Shown: piece by piece, positions 45,010 to 57,860 of the stretch
Numbering within the stretch: the stretch's first letter is position 1
How the letters are laid out: each line of letters begins with the position of its first letter
Source: Chaenocephalus aceratus
Taxonomy: Eukaryota; Chordata; Actinopteri; Perciformes; Channichthyidae
DNA length: 64,000 bases
Assembly: GCA_023974075.1 (NCBI GenBank)
Contig: JAMFTG010000597.1
Location: forward strand, 1-64,000
Reading direction: 5' to 3'
The notes under the pieces: generated by a model
What the model was told of the DNA's origin: nothing
Databases searched by the model: none
The model's input: only the letters and a program-made list of their open reading frames with translations
Program-made: the position numbers and the translations under genes

Positions 45010-47070
45010 TGATGGAAGAGGAGGACATGTGCAGTGTTGAAATTAATGCGTGGAAATTCAGAAATGTGCATGTTGATAGAGCATTTTGGAATTGACATTG
45101 AGTTGAGCAGACCATGGCACATGTCAAAAGTGCTAAGTCGAAGTACTATTTGTCAGTTACCACAGAAAACCTAAATAATCCTAGGAATGTTTGAAAGCCA
45201 TAAAATCGATATCCACCGGTGAGATCCGTAATGAGCTACCTCCGTGCCTCACCACAGCATCTGGCTTTAAATTGCTTAATGAGCATTTTGTGTCCTGCGG
45301 TTCTCTGTTTGATTCTGTTTCTAACTCTGCTTCTGTGAACACCCCAATCCGTGACTCTGAACAACGTGGTCTGGAAAACCCTTTCAGTTTTACTCCTTTT
45401 ACTGTTGATGTTGTTCATGAAGCATTAACCAAGCTAGATCCTAGGAAACCGGCTGGCCCGGACAACGTAGAACCTTTCTTTTTAAAGATAGCTGCAGACT
45501 TTATTGCTCCTCCTCTCACTTCTCTTTTTAACCTCTCCCTCAGCACAAATGCAATTCCAAAAGTATGGAAGTCAGCGTATGTCTTGCCTTTGCAAAAAGG
45601 AGGGGAGGCAACTATTTTAAATAACTATAGGCCAATCTCTAAATTATCAGTTCTGGCGAAGGTGCTCGAACGCCTAGTGAGTGAACAGGTAAAGTTTTTA
45701 TGTACAAATGACATCCTGTCTAAACATCAGTCAGGCTTCAGAAAGCAACACAGCACCATCACTGCCACGATGAAAGTGGTGAATGATGTGGCGAGTATTT
45801 TAGATAATAAGCAGAGTTGTGCAGCTCTGTTTGTTGACCTGTCCAAAGCGTTTGACACCGTCGATCATCACATTTTGAAGCAGAGGCTGGTCAGTATAGG
45901 CATGTCCAGCCATGCAGTGGGTGGTTTGTGAACTACCTCTCTGAAAGGTCCCAATGTGTTCACTTTGATGGGCTGTCTTCTGAGTGGTTAAACATTACTA
46001 ATGGTGTTCCTCAAGGCTCTGTGTTAGGTCCACTTTTATTCTCCATATATATCAACAGTTTAGGTGAAAATGTGAATGAAGCTACTTTACATTTCTATGC
46101 GGACGATACCGTGATGTACTGTGCAGGTCCCTCCATTCAGGAGGCTGGTGTTAAATTACAGGCTGTTTTTAACATTATTCAGACTCAGCTCTCTGAACTA
46201 AAGCTTCTTTTAAATGTTGAGAAAACCAAGGTAATGCTCTTTTCTAAAGCTAAAAAGACACCAGAGCCTGTTTTAGATATTGTTACTATGCAAGGACAAG
46301 TACTCAAAGTGGTTACCTGTTATAAATACCTAGGTATCTGGCTTGATGATTGTCTTACTTTTAAACTTCATGTCATTAATCTGCTTAAAAAGCTGAGGTT
46401 TAGACTAGGTTTCTTTTTCAGAAACAAGTCCTGTTTCTCGCTTGAGGCCAGGAAAAGGCTCTGTGACCTTTGACCTGTGCTGGACTCTGGTGATCTGTTG
46501 TATATGAATGCACCTGCCCATTGCCTGGTCAAGTTAGATGCCGCCTATCACAGCACACTTACACATCACTGTACCCTGTATGCCAAGGCAGGTCTGCCAT
46601 CACTAACTGTAAAGAGGCTCAGTCATTGGTACACGTTTATTTATAAAGCTTTGTTGGGTAAACTCCCGTATTATATCTGCTCTCTGATCACACGGAGAGT
46701 TGCAAGCAGCTATTGTCTGAGGTCACATGATGTAGTCTTGTTAGATGTGCCAAGAGCAAGGACTGTCTTAGGTAAGACAGCTTTTATGTGCGCAGCTCCA
46801 CTTGCTCGGAACAATCTTCAGCAAGAATTGAAACTGAGCGATCTCATTCCTCTGCATGTTTTAAAGCTAGGCTAAAGGAAATGCTCGTTGATACTATGGG
46901 CACTTGTAAATGTCAATAACTATGTAAATGTGTCCTGTAAATATAATTTATGATGTCCTTTATTGTTTCATGTTTCATGTGGAACCTATTTGCTGCAGGT
47001 CTCCCTTGAAAAAGAGATCTATGATCTCAATGGGACCAATCTGGTTAAATAAAGGTTTGAAATGAAATGA
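45010..47070 (+). mobile_element. CR1/Rex-like LINE, copy 3 (defective)
   Basis: Same layout as copy 1. Near 45185 a base pair of AGGAAGTG is lost and about 25 bases are missing near 45267, so the N-terminal part is also broken. Frame change at 45919-45931 and TGA at 46471 as in the others; YADDTVMY kept. Confidence 0.85.
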
Positions 47071-47837
47071 ACTTAAAGGTCCCATGTCATGCTTTTCCGG
47101 TTATCACCCGTCCCCTTGTTGCTATGAAGGTTGTTCTGCATGTGAACGGTCTGCAGAGTCACAAACCCTCAAAGTGCACCCTGTAGCGAGTAAAGCTCTA
47201 ACACAGAGAAGACCTGTCTGCTGCCCCAGAACGCCTCGTTGGACATTTTTCTTTTTCCATTGTTTACTTCTTGGGTATGGTGACGTAACCAGTTCCGCGT
47301 GTCTCGCTGTCTCGCTGTCTCGCTGACCCCACGCAGCAACAAGGAAATGACACCAGTAATCCAGCTCACACTGTCCGCTCCTCGAGACTCAAAGGGCGGG
47401 GCAGCGAGCCCCGCAACGTCCTGCCAACACAGCACCCAGACCCCACGCAGCATTCTCATCTATTTGTCATTACTGGTGTCCTTTTCCGGTTGCTAACAAA
47501 CGCCATTGTAACACATAAACACACATCAGAGCACAGTGGGCTCATAGGGAGGGGAGGGGGGAGGGGAAGGAGCTCCAACAAGGCGTGTAGGACAGAGAGT
47601 GAATACACAGGCTGTGTCCCAATTCAGCGGCCGCATCCTCCTGAGGATGCATTCGAAGACCGCATACGTCACGAAGGCTGTCCCAATTCAAAAAAAAGAC
47701 AAGGCTCCTCCGAATGCAGCCCACAAATGCAGCCTTCTATTCCCAGATTTTGAGGATACATCTGATGTACACTCCGCGGTGTATCATATCCCAGGATGCA
47801 ATGGGCGACGGTGACGAATGAGTTATTTAAAAATAAA

Positions 47838-49325
47838 ATGGCTTCTAACGGGACGGCAACAACGGCAGAAGCTTCGGCGGGAGCCGGATTTGTTTTTAAA
47901 TGTAAGTATAGGGTTTCAACTCACCCAAATAGTAAACGACATGAAACAGTAAACCGATTTAACTGTTTTATTTAAAGATACGGGCGATTGGAGATGTCTT
48001 CTTTGTATACATAAAATAATATGAAGTGAAAATATTTCGACATGTTGTAAACCAGAACCATGGTTTTCATATTGTTGGGATTAATTATAAAGCTAATTTA
48101 TTTATTTAACTGTTTATGTTATACAAATCTTACTGCAAAAATTTGTTTTGATAGGGAGCAAGGAGCAGACTGCTCAATTCATCCAAATGCGAGGGGAGAA
48201 TGAATCCCTCTTCACCGGGGCCAAATTCTCCGCGGCCATCGCTTGGAGGTAAGGCACAATATCCAGTTTGTATCGTTCTTATTTTATGAATCATCCCTCA
48301 TTTCATACACTCCATTCTAATAAAACAACTAATATTGTCTAGTACCGGGACTTCTGATTTTTACCCATCTGCTTACCGTTAGTTCTTACTGCGTACCGGC
48401 ACCTCATGACGCATCTAGGTACGCATATTTGTTGTGTTTATGCTCAGTTGCAACACCCACCCAGTAGTAATATTATATTATAGTAGTATCTTTTTAATTA
48501 CTGAATCAAAGATATGAGGATAAGGATAGAGGGAGTTGTATGTTGTACAGATTGTAAAGACCTTTGAGCCAAATTCTTGTTTTTGGGCTGTATACATAAC
48601 ATGTACTTGAAACAGTTGCTGATTTAGAGTACTGGCACCTTTTTTATTTCAATTCAAGCACTGGGGATGTCTCCATGCCACCATTAGAAAAAGAAAAAGA
48701 AGATTTCCTCCTAAGTGTGTATCCTTAGTTGTGACATTGTTATTGTTTTATTCATAATACTAGATGTTGTACTATTCTCTCTGTGATTAGGACGGTTTTG
48801 GAAGATATGGGCCTGCAGGGAAGTGTAACTCCCCTGCAAGCTAAGAAGAAGTGGGACAATCTGAAAAAAAGATATAAAGTATGTGAGTTTTACAAGTTAA
48901 TAAACACATTTGCTGACATTTGTTTATCGGCTGGTGTTTTTTTTTGTAATGCCATGATTGTTTTACTCTGCCTTTAGGATTGCAAATACCCAGGGTCAGG
49001 AGAGGGAGTCGGTGGGAAACCCACTGCTGCAACTTGGCCGTGGTTTGTCCAAATGGATGAGATATTAGGACAGAGGCCCTCTATCTGCCCGCCTGTCCTA
49101 ATATCCTCTATTCCAGAGGACACGCCACGGCCAAGTTCAGCAGTGGGGGACCAAGAGGAGGACGAGGAAGAGGATCAGGTTGAGGCAGGGCCATCCCGGC
49201 CTAAAAGGAAAAGAAAGGAGGGGCTAATGGACCTCATCAGAGAGGATATGAAGCAGCAGAGGGAGGAGAACAGGGAGAACCTGAACAGGCTTTTTTCTCT
49301 CCTAGAAAAATTAGTTGATAAATAA
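47838..49325 (+). CDS. Harbinger Myb/SANT-like protein, copy 3
   Basis: Exons 47838-47901, 48155-48248, 48791-48878, 48978-49325; 197 residues, same as copies 1 and 2. Intact. Confidence 0.85.
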
Positions 49326-49422
49326 ATAAATAAATGTAATGAGCAATATGAAACTTATAATTTATTTGATGGAACAACATACAAATGAAACAACATACAA
49401 ATAAAACAACATTTAAACTATA

Positions 49423-49635
49423 TACCCATTCAGGCTGAGCAGGGAGTCCCAGGTGGTGCTGCTGGACCTGGCTGCCACAATTAGGACCATGGTGTCCTCT
49501 GATGGTGGGTGGGGCATCATGCAGGGTGGTCTCCAGAGCTGTTGGGGATGCTTCTCTCCACAGTACATCGGATTGTCCATCAGGGCTAGGGTTCGCAGGG
49601 CGGACGCAATCGACGGCTGCCATGTCACTAAGATG
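49423..49635 (+). pseudogene. Inverted transposase fragment, copy 3
   Basis: Same piece as 31838-32050. Confidence 0.8.
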
Positions 49636-49721
49636 TTTTCAGCAGCAGATAAGAACAAAAGATGTATATAAATATTGCACACGGTTATTTTATCACAGCT
49701 CGTCAATTGTTTTACATACCT

Positions 49722-51439
49722 TTACACATAATCGTGGTCACCAGGAACCTCCTCCAGGGCAGACACCTCCGCAGACAGTTGGTCCCGCCAAGGAGCACCA
49801 CTGACTGCCTCCAACACATTCTCCCCCTCATCCTCCGCTACATCCTCCACAGTGTCCTCTTCTGGGGCCATGATGTCGCCGGCCCCAATACAGATGTTGT
49901 GGAGGACGGCACATGCTGTTATGATCTGAAATTTAAAAATTGGCAGAAATATATAAATATATATATATATGTTATACCTCATGTTAGATCTACTCTTCAG
50001 TATTATCAAAATGTCCTAATGAGTGATTACTTACTTGAGGAACGAAGGTGTGGTGCACCTCCAGCGCTTGCAGGAAGATACTCCTGAATCTTGTCTTCAT
50101 CACCCCGAAGGCACGCTCGATGATGGAGCGTGCCCGGGAGTGATGGCTGTTGAAGCGCTGGGGTCCCACACCTTGCAGCGGCCGTTTGTATGGAGTGATG
50201 AGGGGGAGTGGATGTTGGAGGCAGGGGTACCCCCCGTCTGCGAGGATAAAGTGCCCTGGAGGAGGGTAGAGTGCCTGCCGATAGAGTGGGCTGTGGCGGA
50301 GCACTCTAGAGTCGTGGACTGACCCAGGCCAGCCCACGTACGTGTCGATGAAGCGGCCCTGATGGTCACAAACAGCCTGCAGCAAAATTGAGCTGAACAG
50401 TTTTCTGTTTCTATAACAGTGACCATCAGGGCCGCTTGGTGGCACGATGCGGACATGGCAGCCGTCGATTGCTCCAGCAGCTTTTCTGAAGGCTCTGTGT
50501 CTGGCCAGCCCTGCGAACCCACGCGACACAGCCTCCAGGTCTTCTGCTGTCCTGGGGAGGTGGATGACCTGGTGGCAAATGGCCACCACCTCCTCAGTCA
50601 CTCTGTGGACAATCCGGTGTACCGTGGATCTAGGCATCCCAAAAACTCTGGAGACCACCCTGCATGATGCCCCACTTGCCAGCCAGAACAGGAACACCAG
50701 GGTCTCAATTGTGGCCCCCCATCCATGTCTCCTGTCCTGACCCAGGAGTTCCAGCAGCACCTTCAGGGACTCCCTGCTCAGCCTGAAATCAGGGCGTGTG
50801 TCCTGGTCATTAAAAACCTGTCCAGGACAGGGACGCTTAAGTTGATCCTGCAGTACAGGGGCCTTGGCTGGTAGAGGGAAAGGTTGAGGAAAAAAGGGTT
50901 AATAAGTGAACAGCATTTTTGTTCTTTTGTTTATACATATTATCATTTGACATGTTTTTATATATATATATATGTTTATTGATATATACACAAAAATATA
51001 TACTATATATTATAATACATAATTATATATGTATATATATATTAGATATATATATATACTCAAGCTAGACTCAACCTGAAAGAAAATTTTGGATCAGTAT
51101 TAATGCTTAATAAACATTACTGGTTGCTAAAAACAGTACATACATATATCTGTGTTTGTGGTATAAATATATCTCTATAGACATGTTTATATATATACAC
51201 AAGCTATACTCAACCTGAGAAATAACATTTTAAACATGTATTATAGGCTAATATTAACATTACTGTTAGCTAAAAATACAGTACATATATATTTTATATA
51301 ATATGATAATAGATATAAGTATCAGTACCTGGACATGGTCTTCCATTAATTTGAAATAGATGGTGCGCCTGGTGTGACCTTGGGAAATTGAATTTAACAT
51401 ATTGAACATCACCAAAAGAAGTACTATCTCTGACTCCAT
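49722..51439 (-). pseudogene. HARBI1-like transposase, copy 3, frameshifted
   Basis: The catalytic part (50760-50035) and the last exon are identical to copies 1 and 2. At 50812-50816 there are five A instead of six (minus strand TTTTT in DRFFND), which shifts the frame about 20 codons into exon 2. Many small indels lie in the neighbouring intron. Either a true pseudogene or a consensus error, since every other part is unchanged. Confidence 0.75.
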
Positions 51440-51823
51440 ATTGAACCGTTTGAAAATATTTTGCCTAATGTCAGAAATTATTACAGGCACTTCTGACTGC
51501 AGCTGGTTGCTATGCGACGGGGGCGGCAAAAGGTAGGGATAACGGCCGGTGACGTACCAGGAAATGCTCCGTAGACCGTCTCATTTCGCATTCTGCGGAG
51601 GACCCACGTCGGTTGGGTCCTCCGCGGAATTCAAAGGCTGGGTCCTCAGGAGGATGCAGCTGCTGAATTGGGACACAGCTAGAGACTATACAGAGATGCT
51701 GTTTGAGAAACCAATGTGAGGTTGGAGCATTGAACAATGTAAATCTGTTCTAGTAGACCTCAACGATGGAGTTATGATCAGTAGAAATGGCCATGACCTT
51801 TAAGTCAAACCTCCAGTCACTGC

Positions 51824-51902
51824 TTCTTCTGGCAGGATTCAAACCCACGTCTCTGTGCCCTCAGGCGGTGTCCTTCCCCACTGGACCGTCTTCATGGCAC
51901 AA
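51824..51902 (-). repeat. tRNA-like sequence, copy 3
   Basis: Same as 34190-34268. Confidence 0.45.
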
Positions 51903-52213
51903 GGCTCAATGAACCAGATTAAGACCAGACTGAGGTAGCAGAAACTTCACATGTACAGGTTATGAGGCTGCAGAGATTCCCTCATATTGTCCCATGCAGG
52001 CTTGTTAACTTTAAAACTATTTGATAAAATCACAAAAGACTTTGTTCTTCTTTGACAGTGAAACCAAAGAAAGAAAAACGTCAGGAAGTTCAACAGAAGA
52101 GGGGTCTATTTAAGAGAATAGAGATGCAAAAGATAATGTGTAAATAAAGTTGTATTGATTTGAATTTAAATGTCTTGTCTTGTAATGACAACCCCCGCCT
52201 GTGATATGGAGAA

Positions 52214-52527
52214 GCAGCGTTCAGTTGCTATGCTCCAAATATCTGGGACAAACTCCCAGAAACCTGCAGGTCCGCTGCAACTCTGACTACTTTCAAATCC
52301 AGCCTGAAGACTTTGCTTTTTGCCGCAGCTTTTAATTGAACTATTCACATCTTACTCTGCACTGTCACTTTTATCCATGTATTTTGTCTTTTAATGTTTA
52401 TTTTATTATCTTTTCTTTTTAATGACTGTTTTTAAATGCCATTTTCTTAATGTCTTTCCTTTTTGTAAAGCACTTTGAATTGCCTTGTGTTGAAAGGTGC
52501 TTTATAAATAAACGTGCCTTGCCTTGA
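52214..52527 (+). pseudogene. L2-like LINE 3' end (unit 4)
   Basis: Equivalent of 26273-26586 with the same tail, one substitution AAACGTGCC. Confidence 0.75.
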
Positions 52528-53343
52528 AACTGTCCTCCTTCTTGTTCGACTTGTTTACTCTCACCTGAGATCAGATGATAAACACTTTGAAAGAACACTT
52601 CGTACCAGGAAATATATCCCAGATATATGAATGCTAACTCATTGTTAGTCAGAGAGAGGCTGATCATACCTTGAATAATCTGGCAGCTAGCCTCCACCCG
52701 GCCCTAAATGACTTCTCTTTTATTTTCACTTTTAGACCGAAGCACATTTAGGGGAATTCATGTGACAACGACAACATATAACATACACGTGTTTCACTCC
52801 ATTGAAGCTGCATCTCATTTACTACGATATGTTGTGTTGCCTGTATGGAAGCTGTGTTGTATTTTGATGAACAATTGTAATATACCAAGTGTTCCATATG
52901 AATCTACATGCTGACATATTGTTAAAGTAACTGATTATAAAGCACTTCATACAGTGGTGCATTATGTCTGCTCCTTATTATCCCAAGTGTGGTGAAAGTA
53001 TTGTTCAGATGCTTTGCCATGTGTTTGGTGTTATTGGTGTTATTGGTTCAATTCCCCTACATAGTCTTGATCTCCACGCAGATGATCCATTACAAAAAGT
53101 CTTACATAAAACAGCTAAGGAGTAAAGAGGTCAAGGTCACATGACCATCTCCTCTATGACCTGTAAAGTCAGATGATCATCCTGCTGACTTAAACGCTGA
53201 ACACTCAAAAGTGATCTGTTCCATTTTGAAAAGTCAGCTTCTTGAAAATCAAACTTTAAATAATTTAAAGTGGTAAAAAGAAACAGCCACCAATGCTTGA
53301 AAAGTTAGCTGGCTCAAACTCCTGGGCCCTCCTGTTGCTTCCT

Positions 53344-55008
53344 TGATGGAAGAGGAGGACATGTGCAGTGTTGAAATTAATGCGTGGAAATTCAGAAATG
53401 TGCATGTTGATAGAGCATTTTGGAATTGACATTGAGTTGAGCAGACCATGGCACATGTCAAAAGTGCTAAGTCGAAGTACTATCTGTCAGTTACCACAGA
53501 AAACCTAAATAATCCTAGGAAGTGTTTGAAAGCCATAAAATCGATATCCACCGGTGAGATCCGTAATGAGCTACCTCCGTGCCTCACCACAGCATCTGGC
53601 TCTATATCGGACAGGGCCACTATGCTCAATTGCTTTAATGAGCATTTTGTGTCCTGCGGTTCTCTGTTTGATTCTGTTTCTAACTCTGCTTCTGTGAACA
53701 CCCCAATCCGTGACTCTGAACAACGTGGTCTGGAAAACCCTTTCAGTTTTACTCCTTTTACTGTTGATGTTGTTCATGAAGCCTTAACCAAGCTAGATCC
53801 TAGGAAACCGGCTGGCCCGGACAACGTAGAACCTTTCTTTTTAAAGATAGCTGCAGATTGTACTGCTCCTCCTCTCACTACTCTTTTTAACCTCTCCCTC
53901 AGCACAAATGCAATTCCAAAAGTATGGAAGTCAGCTTATGTCCTGCCTTTGCAAAAAGGAGGGGAGGCAACTATTTTAAATAACTATAGGCCAATCTCTA
54001 AATTATCAGTTCTGGCGAAGGTGCTCGAACGCCTAGTGAGTGAACAGGTAAAGTTTTTATGTACAAATGACATCCTGTCTAAACATCAGTCAGGCTTCAG
54101 AAAGAAACACAGCACCATCACTGCCACGATGAATGTGGTGAATGATGTGGCGAGTATTTTAGATAATAAGCAGAGTTGTGCAGCTCTGTTTGTTGACCTG
54201 TCCAAAGCGTTTGACACCGTCGATCATCTCATCTTAAAGCAGAGGCTACTCAGTATTGGCATATCCAGCCATGCAGTGGGTGGTTTGTGAACTACCTCTC
54301 TGAAAGGTCCCAATGTGTTCACTTTGATGGACTGTCTTCTGAATGTTTAAACATTTCTAATGGTGTACCACAAGGCTCTGTGTTAGGACCACTTTTATTC
54401 TCCATATATATTAATAGTGTAGGTGATAATGTGGATGAAGCTACTTTACATTTCTATGCGGACGATACCGTGATGTTCTGTGCAGGTCCCTCCATTCAGG
54501 AGGCTGGTCTTAAATTACAGGCTGTTTTTAACACTATTCAGACTCAGCTCTCTGAGCTTAAGCTTCTTTTAAATGTTGAGAAAACCAAGGTAATGGTCTT
54601 TTCTAAAGCTAAAAAGACACCAGAGCCTGTATTAGATATTGTTACTATGCAAGGACAAGTACTCAAAGTGGTTACCTGTTACAAATACCTGGGTATCTGG
54701 CTTGATGATTGTCTCACTTTTAAACTTCATGTCAATAACCTGCTTAAAAAGCTGAGGTTTAGACTAGGTTTCTTTTTCAGAAACAAGTCCTGTTTCTCGC
54801 TTGAGGCCAGGAAAAGGCTCTGTGACCTTTGACCTGTGCTGGACTCTGGTGATTTGTTGTATATGAATGCACCTGCCCATTGCCTGGTCAAGTTAGATGC
54901 TGCCTATCACAGCGTACTTACACATCACTGTACCCTGTATGCCAAGGCAGGTTTGCCATCACTAACTGTAAAGAGGCTCAGTCATTGGTACACGTTTATT
55001 TTAGTGCT
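53344..55008 (+). mobile_element. CR1/Rex-like LINE, copy 4 (truncated)
   Basis: Reverse transcriptase from 53448 with motif A FVDLSKAFDTVDHL, motif B NGVPQGSVLGPLLF, YADDTVMF and YLGIWLDD. Same frame change (54278-54290) and TGA (54830). Its 3' end is missing where hAT sequence begins. Confidence 0.85.
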
Positions 55009-55391
55009 GTCAAAATTATCGCGTTAACGGCGGTAATTAATTTTTTGAATTAATTGCGTTAAAATATTTAACGCATTTAACGCATGTGCAGAATGGCCCG
55101 CCCCATACGTGCCACCAGTGGCAGCGCCAGGGTATGGCTGGGGTAGGCTACACCCATACCAAGAAAGGGCTTAGCCCCACCATGAGACATGATGTTAAAG
55201 TAAGCAAAATAAAGTCTGCCAACTCGCGCGGAGTAAATTGCACAGACAGCAGTTAGTAAGATTGATTTCAGTAGCCACGGTTTTGAAAACTTTTGTCACG
55301 TAGTGATCGTCTTCTCAATAGAACATCTTTGATAACGGCGTGGTGTTGTTGCAGGAAGTTCCGACGGAGAATACTTTTGCTGTAGTACAGG
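55009..55391. mobile_element. hAT-type fragments (TAGTGCTGTCAA end and a second end)
   Basis: TAGTGCTGTCAAAATTATCG at 55008-55027 is a hAT-like end common in fish, followed by AACGCATTTAACGCATG. From about 55117 CCAGTGGCAGCGCCAGGGTA resembles another element's end. Neither partner end is seen. Confidence 0.5.
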
Positions 55392-56060
55392 CAGTGGTGT
55401 AGTGGGCGTTGGACGCGGGGGTACGCCGTACCCCACTTATTTGGAGCATGATCTTTTTTGTAATAGTCTAATACATATAAAATCATTGCCAGTCTTATCA
55501 GTTGCAAGTGTGTATTTGTTGTAATAATGACAAAAACATAATACATTTCACAGTAATTATAATAAAAAATAAAAACGATTTCCTTAAAGAATTATGATTA
55601 GTCATCAGGCTCGTGACCCCGCGGCGAGCTGGGGGTGTGTCAGTGACACACCCACGGCCAGCTTACCGCCCGCCGATTTTGCGGCAGCTCTTTTCCTCAA
55701 GAACGCTAACGAAAAAGCTCTATAATGGCAGGCAAACATTTTTTACTTGACTTCTTTTCTAAAAAGAATATAATTCACAAGAAGAAAGAGTCTAGCAGCA
55801 CCGAAGCTACAAGTGAAGCTGCTACTAGTACTACATCATCAGAAGAGCCGCCTAAAGACGTGGATAATGCTAGCTAACGTGCACGTTAGCTGCGCTAGCA
55901 ACGTTCCCCTGGCTAGCTCAAGCTCACCTTTCCCAGAGGTATGGACGGAGGAGATGTGGCGGAGGAAACAAGAGACATACCCGTGGATAGACTGCAAAGC
56001 TGGGAAACTGGGCTGCAAAGTTTGTTCATCCATATCTGATGTATCAGTCTTCAAAACGCA

Positions 56061-56119
<59 letters not shown>

Positions 56120-56639
56120 TGTGTGTGTGTGAAAAAAGCAGCGCTGTCTGCTTATTTGCAATGTAGGCTAGGCCTAATCAGAATAATTTCCAGTCCAGAT
56201 TCAATGTTTGCATTAGTAGGCTATATATATTTTTCGTTTTGTTTATTTAATAAGTTAATTTCAGGACAACTTTGGGAATTTTGTTTGTTTGTTATGAGTT
56301 TTAAATAGATTTTGAAAGTGGAGATAGAGAGAGAGAGAAAAGCAGCGCTGTCTGCTTAGTTGCAATACTGTAGTTTATGCAATGTAGGCCTATACATTGT
56401 TTATGTAACGTATGTGCCAGTGTGTCCATGGTTTTGAGTCCGTGTGTGTGTTGAGCACAGCGCCGTCTGCTTTTTGCAGTACAGTAAGTAAAGTAGGACT
56501 AAGCATACCGGTAGTTTCTGTGGACCTGTCTGCCCGTTTTGTGAGTGCACTGCGCGCGTGCGCACTTGTTTGGTATTGTTTGGGATGACCTAATTTAAAA
56601 TAGCGTCCCCCCAGTAAAAAAATCCCCACTACACCACTG
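55392..56639 (+). mobile_element. hAT element, 1248 bp, internally deleted
   Basis: Ends CAGTGGTGTAGTGGG and CCCCACTACACCACTG are inverted complements. The 8-bp duplication AGTACAGG is perfect (55384-55391, 56640-56647). Contains the start of a transposase and a GT microsatellite (56063-56131) but no catalytic domain. Confidence 0.93.
55725..56062 (+). pseudogene. hAT transposase N-terminus (ZNF862-like zinc finger region)
   Basis: From ATG at 55725: MAGKHFLLDFFSKKN, lysine-rich, then a Ser/Thr/Glu-rich linker to a TAA at 55875. In the next frame come WTEEMWRRKQETYPWIDCKA and GKLGCKVCSS, the tryptophan and Cys-x2-Cys start of the zinc finger in hAT transposases and hAT-derived ZNF862-like proteins. 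The GT repeat replaces the rest. One frame break; not functional. Confidence 0.6.
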
Positions 56640-56647
56640 AGTACAGG

Positions 56648-57673
56648 GTGCACATAACTGGTAAACAGATTATGTGTGTAATCTGAAATGCGTACCGGTG
56701 TTGCAGTATACCGTGAGTCATGACAACTGGCGATATTCTATTATTTCCGTCATAGGAATCCGGGGCGTGTACATTGAGGACCCATTGTTGACTTACCATG
56801 TCGATCGCCTCGTTTGTTGTTTCCGTTCATCTTTTGCTATATCTGCCTTCCTACGATCACTTTGATGCACATTCAGTACTCGGCTGTGAGGTTGTGGGTG
56901 AGAGGTGGATATCGTGACGCTTACAGGGAGGTATCGAACATTACAAAGTAGGTGACTGTGTGGATGCCTGTTCAAAATATTGCAAACTTGAATAAATCAT
57001 TTAAATTATATATTTGTGTCCGACTTTCATTTGTACATCGTTCTTAATGTGATGTATAGTAGCTCTGATAGCTGTCCATACCTTCAGACAGCCTCAAAGT
57101 AAAACACAAGTCGTTTACTCACAGCCCGAACGCTCATCGAGATGACTGGATCATTCATGACAGGTTGTGATCAGCTCCGATTAAATTGTGATATCAATGC
57201 TGTAGCTATTCTCCAGGGAGCAACGTTTCTTTATGAAATACCTGTATCACTCTCATCACAACAAGACTCTACACTGTGCAGGAAAAACAATTACATACAT
57301 GAAAATAACCTTGATGCATGGGAATGAATGGGTAAGAAGTTGTATTTATTTCCTGACCAACATTGGCTGGAAGACTGGGATACACCCTGGATTGGTTACC
57401 TCTACATCACTGGGTGAACACTCTCTATAACAGATATTATAAATGTTTACTTTAATTCACCACACTTGCATGTCTTTGCACTTTGGGAAGACACTGGAGC
57501 CGTTGAAGAAACTTCTGAGCATGGACTCTAAACAGAAAGGAAAACAGCTAAGATCTAAAACTATACATTGCTTGCTTAATGAAATGTAAACAACTTCATT
57601 ACTGCTTACTCTGGATGAGTGATGTAACATGTTTGTCAATATTCTAACATGTCTTTTTTCTGTTTATTTTAAG
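56648..57673. other. No firm gene
   Basis: Short open frames (57142-57430) and possible splice motifs (GGGTAAG near 57329) but no domain that I can name. Confidence 0.4.
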
Positions 57674-57763
57674 ATCGATTGCACCCAGTACACGATGTGG
57701 TACCACACGTACTGTGTTGGGGAGCCCTCTGTCAATGCAGATTTATTTTGTAAAGGCTGCACT

Positions 57764-57767
<4 letters not shown>
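57674..57767 (+). pseudogene. PHD-finger-like exon fragment
   Basis: A TTCTGTTTATTTTAAG acceptor leads into IDCTQYTMWYHTYCVG and LFCKGC. The W-Y-H-x2-C and C-x2-C spacing is that of the second half of a PHD finger, but the expected second cysteine of the CxxC pair is Tyr. The exon runs into a CA microsatellite (57768-57860), so its donor is lost. Could be the end of a transposon-borne or host chromatin protein. Confidence 0.45.
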
Positions 57768-57856
<89 letters not shown>

Positions 57857-57860
57857 CATA
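57768..57860. repeat. CA microsatellite with CCACC interruptions
   Basis: Three CA blocks separated by CACCACCCACC and ACCAC. Confidence 0.95.

Larger units (their letters stand above)
47610..51680. mobile_element. PIF/Harbinger transposon, copy 3
   Basis: Same ends; the right flank reads AGA instead of ACA. About 50 bases longer than copies 1 and 2 because of a patch of small indels in the transposase intron (about 50880-51180). Everything else is almost identical to the other copies. Confidence 0.88.
47073..51803. mobile_element. TTAAAGGTC-ended DNA element hosting Harbinger (unit 3)
   Basis: Same ends and insertion point as unit 1. Confidence 0.55.
43679..52006 (+). repeat. 8.3-kb composite array, unit 3
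   Basis: Follows unit 2 directly at GGCTTGTTAACTTTAAAAC. Offset from unit 2 is 8306 in the LINE and 8280-8329 elsewhere because of local indels (45180-45285 and 50810-51180). Confidence 0.9.
52007..55008 (+). repeat. Composite array, unit 4 (cut short)
   Basis: Follows unit 3 without a gap. It matches units 1-3 up to ACACGTTTATTT at 55008, then hAT-type sequence starts. It never reaches the Harbinger part. More substitutions than among units 1-3. Confidence 0.88.
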
